Positions 62,291-64,000 of a stretch of 64,000 nt of DNA are shown here, piece after piece. The notes beneath the pieces are model-generated. The model had not been told where the DNA came from, ran no database searches, and was given only the letters and a program-made list of their open reading frames with translations. A program made the translations under genes and the position numbers. Source of the DNA: Tillus elongatus (Eukaryota; Arthropoda; Insecta; Coleoptera; Cleridae); the NCBI GenBank assembly GCA_964006375.1, contig OZ023267.1, positions 79,865,682 to 79,929,681 on the forward strand, written 5' to 3'. How positions within the stretch are numbered: position 1 is the stretch's first letter; each line of letters begins with the position of its first letter.

Positions 62291-64000
<1,710 letters not shown>

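Overview
This is a repeat-dominated stretch of an animal genome, most likely an insect or other arthropod. The evidence is a gypsy/errantivirus-type LTR element with an F-like env and a tRNA-Ser primer site, LOA-, R1- and CR1/Jockey-like LINEs, a Penelope-like element (PLE), a tRNA-derived SINE family and many long (TA)n microsatellites. The DNA is AT-rich, and no convincing host protein-coding gene was found. Nearly every recognisable coding region belongs to a mobile element. Most are broken; the errantivirus-like element is the clear exception.

Layout. 0-3.5 kb: tandem repeats (including a 217-bp unit) and a tRNA-like fragment. 3.5-7.15 kb: R1-like LINE on the minus strand, lacking its 3' half. 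8.8-10.6 kb: TA-arm repeat copy and a minus-strand PLE remnant. 10.6-14.7 kb: motif-rich array, then a dispersed repeat interrupted by a 2-kb DNA transposon. 15.9-20.6 kb: solo hammerhead-like PLE terminus, SINE fragment, and the best PLE copy. 21.8-28.6 kb: nest of TIR elements, TA-arm repeats and SINEs. 28.8-34.7 kb: CR1/Jockey-like LINE split by a 2.2-kb nested insertion. 36-37.6 kb: TIR element and a partial tandem duplication. 37.66-49.32 kb: LOA-like LINE complex flanked by 98-bp direct repeats, containing a (CA)n tract and an errantivirus-like insertion at 40,090-45,994. 49.6-58 kb: dispersed repeats, microsatellites, a decayed gypsy gag-protease remnant. 59.1-62.3 kb: a tandem array with a homogenised 49-bp core. 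63.7-64 kb: another (TA)n with its flanking arm.

The most notable locus is the errantivirus-like element. Its two 406-bp LTRs look identical once a SINE is removed, it has a perfect 4-bp target duplication, and gag, a protease ORF and env are open. The pol ORF, however, goes from protease to an integrase zinc-binding motif with no reverse transcriptase, RNase H or integrase core. Env appears to be expressed through a spliced RNA: consensus donor and acceptor are in matching phase. It therefore looks like a recently mobilised, trans-dependent element that kept its envelope gene.

The nested insertions give a relative order: LINE copy, decay with RT deletion and (CA)n expansion, LTR-element insertion, then SINE insertion into an LTR. 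A second theme is that (TA)n tracts lie inside mobile-element sequence; in the PLE, an unexpanded seed is visible in the sibling copy.
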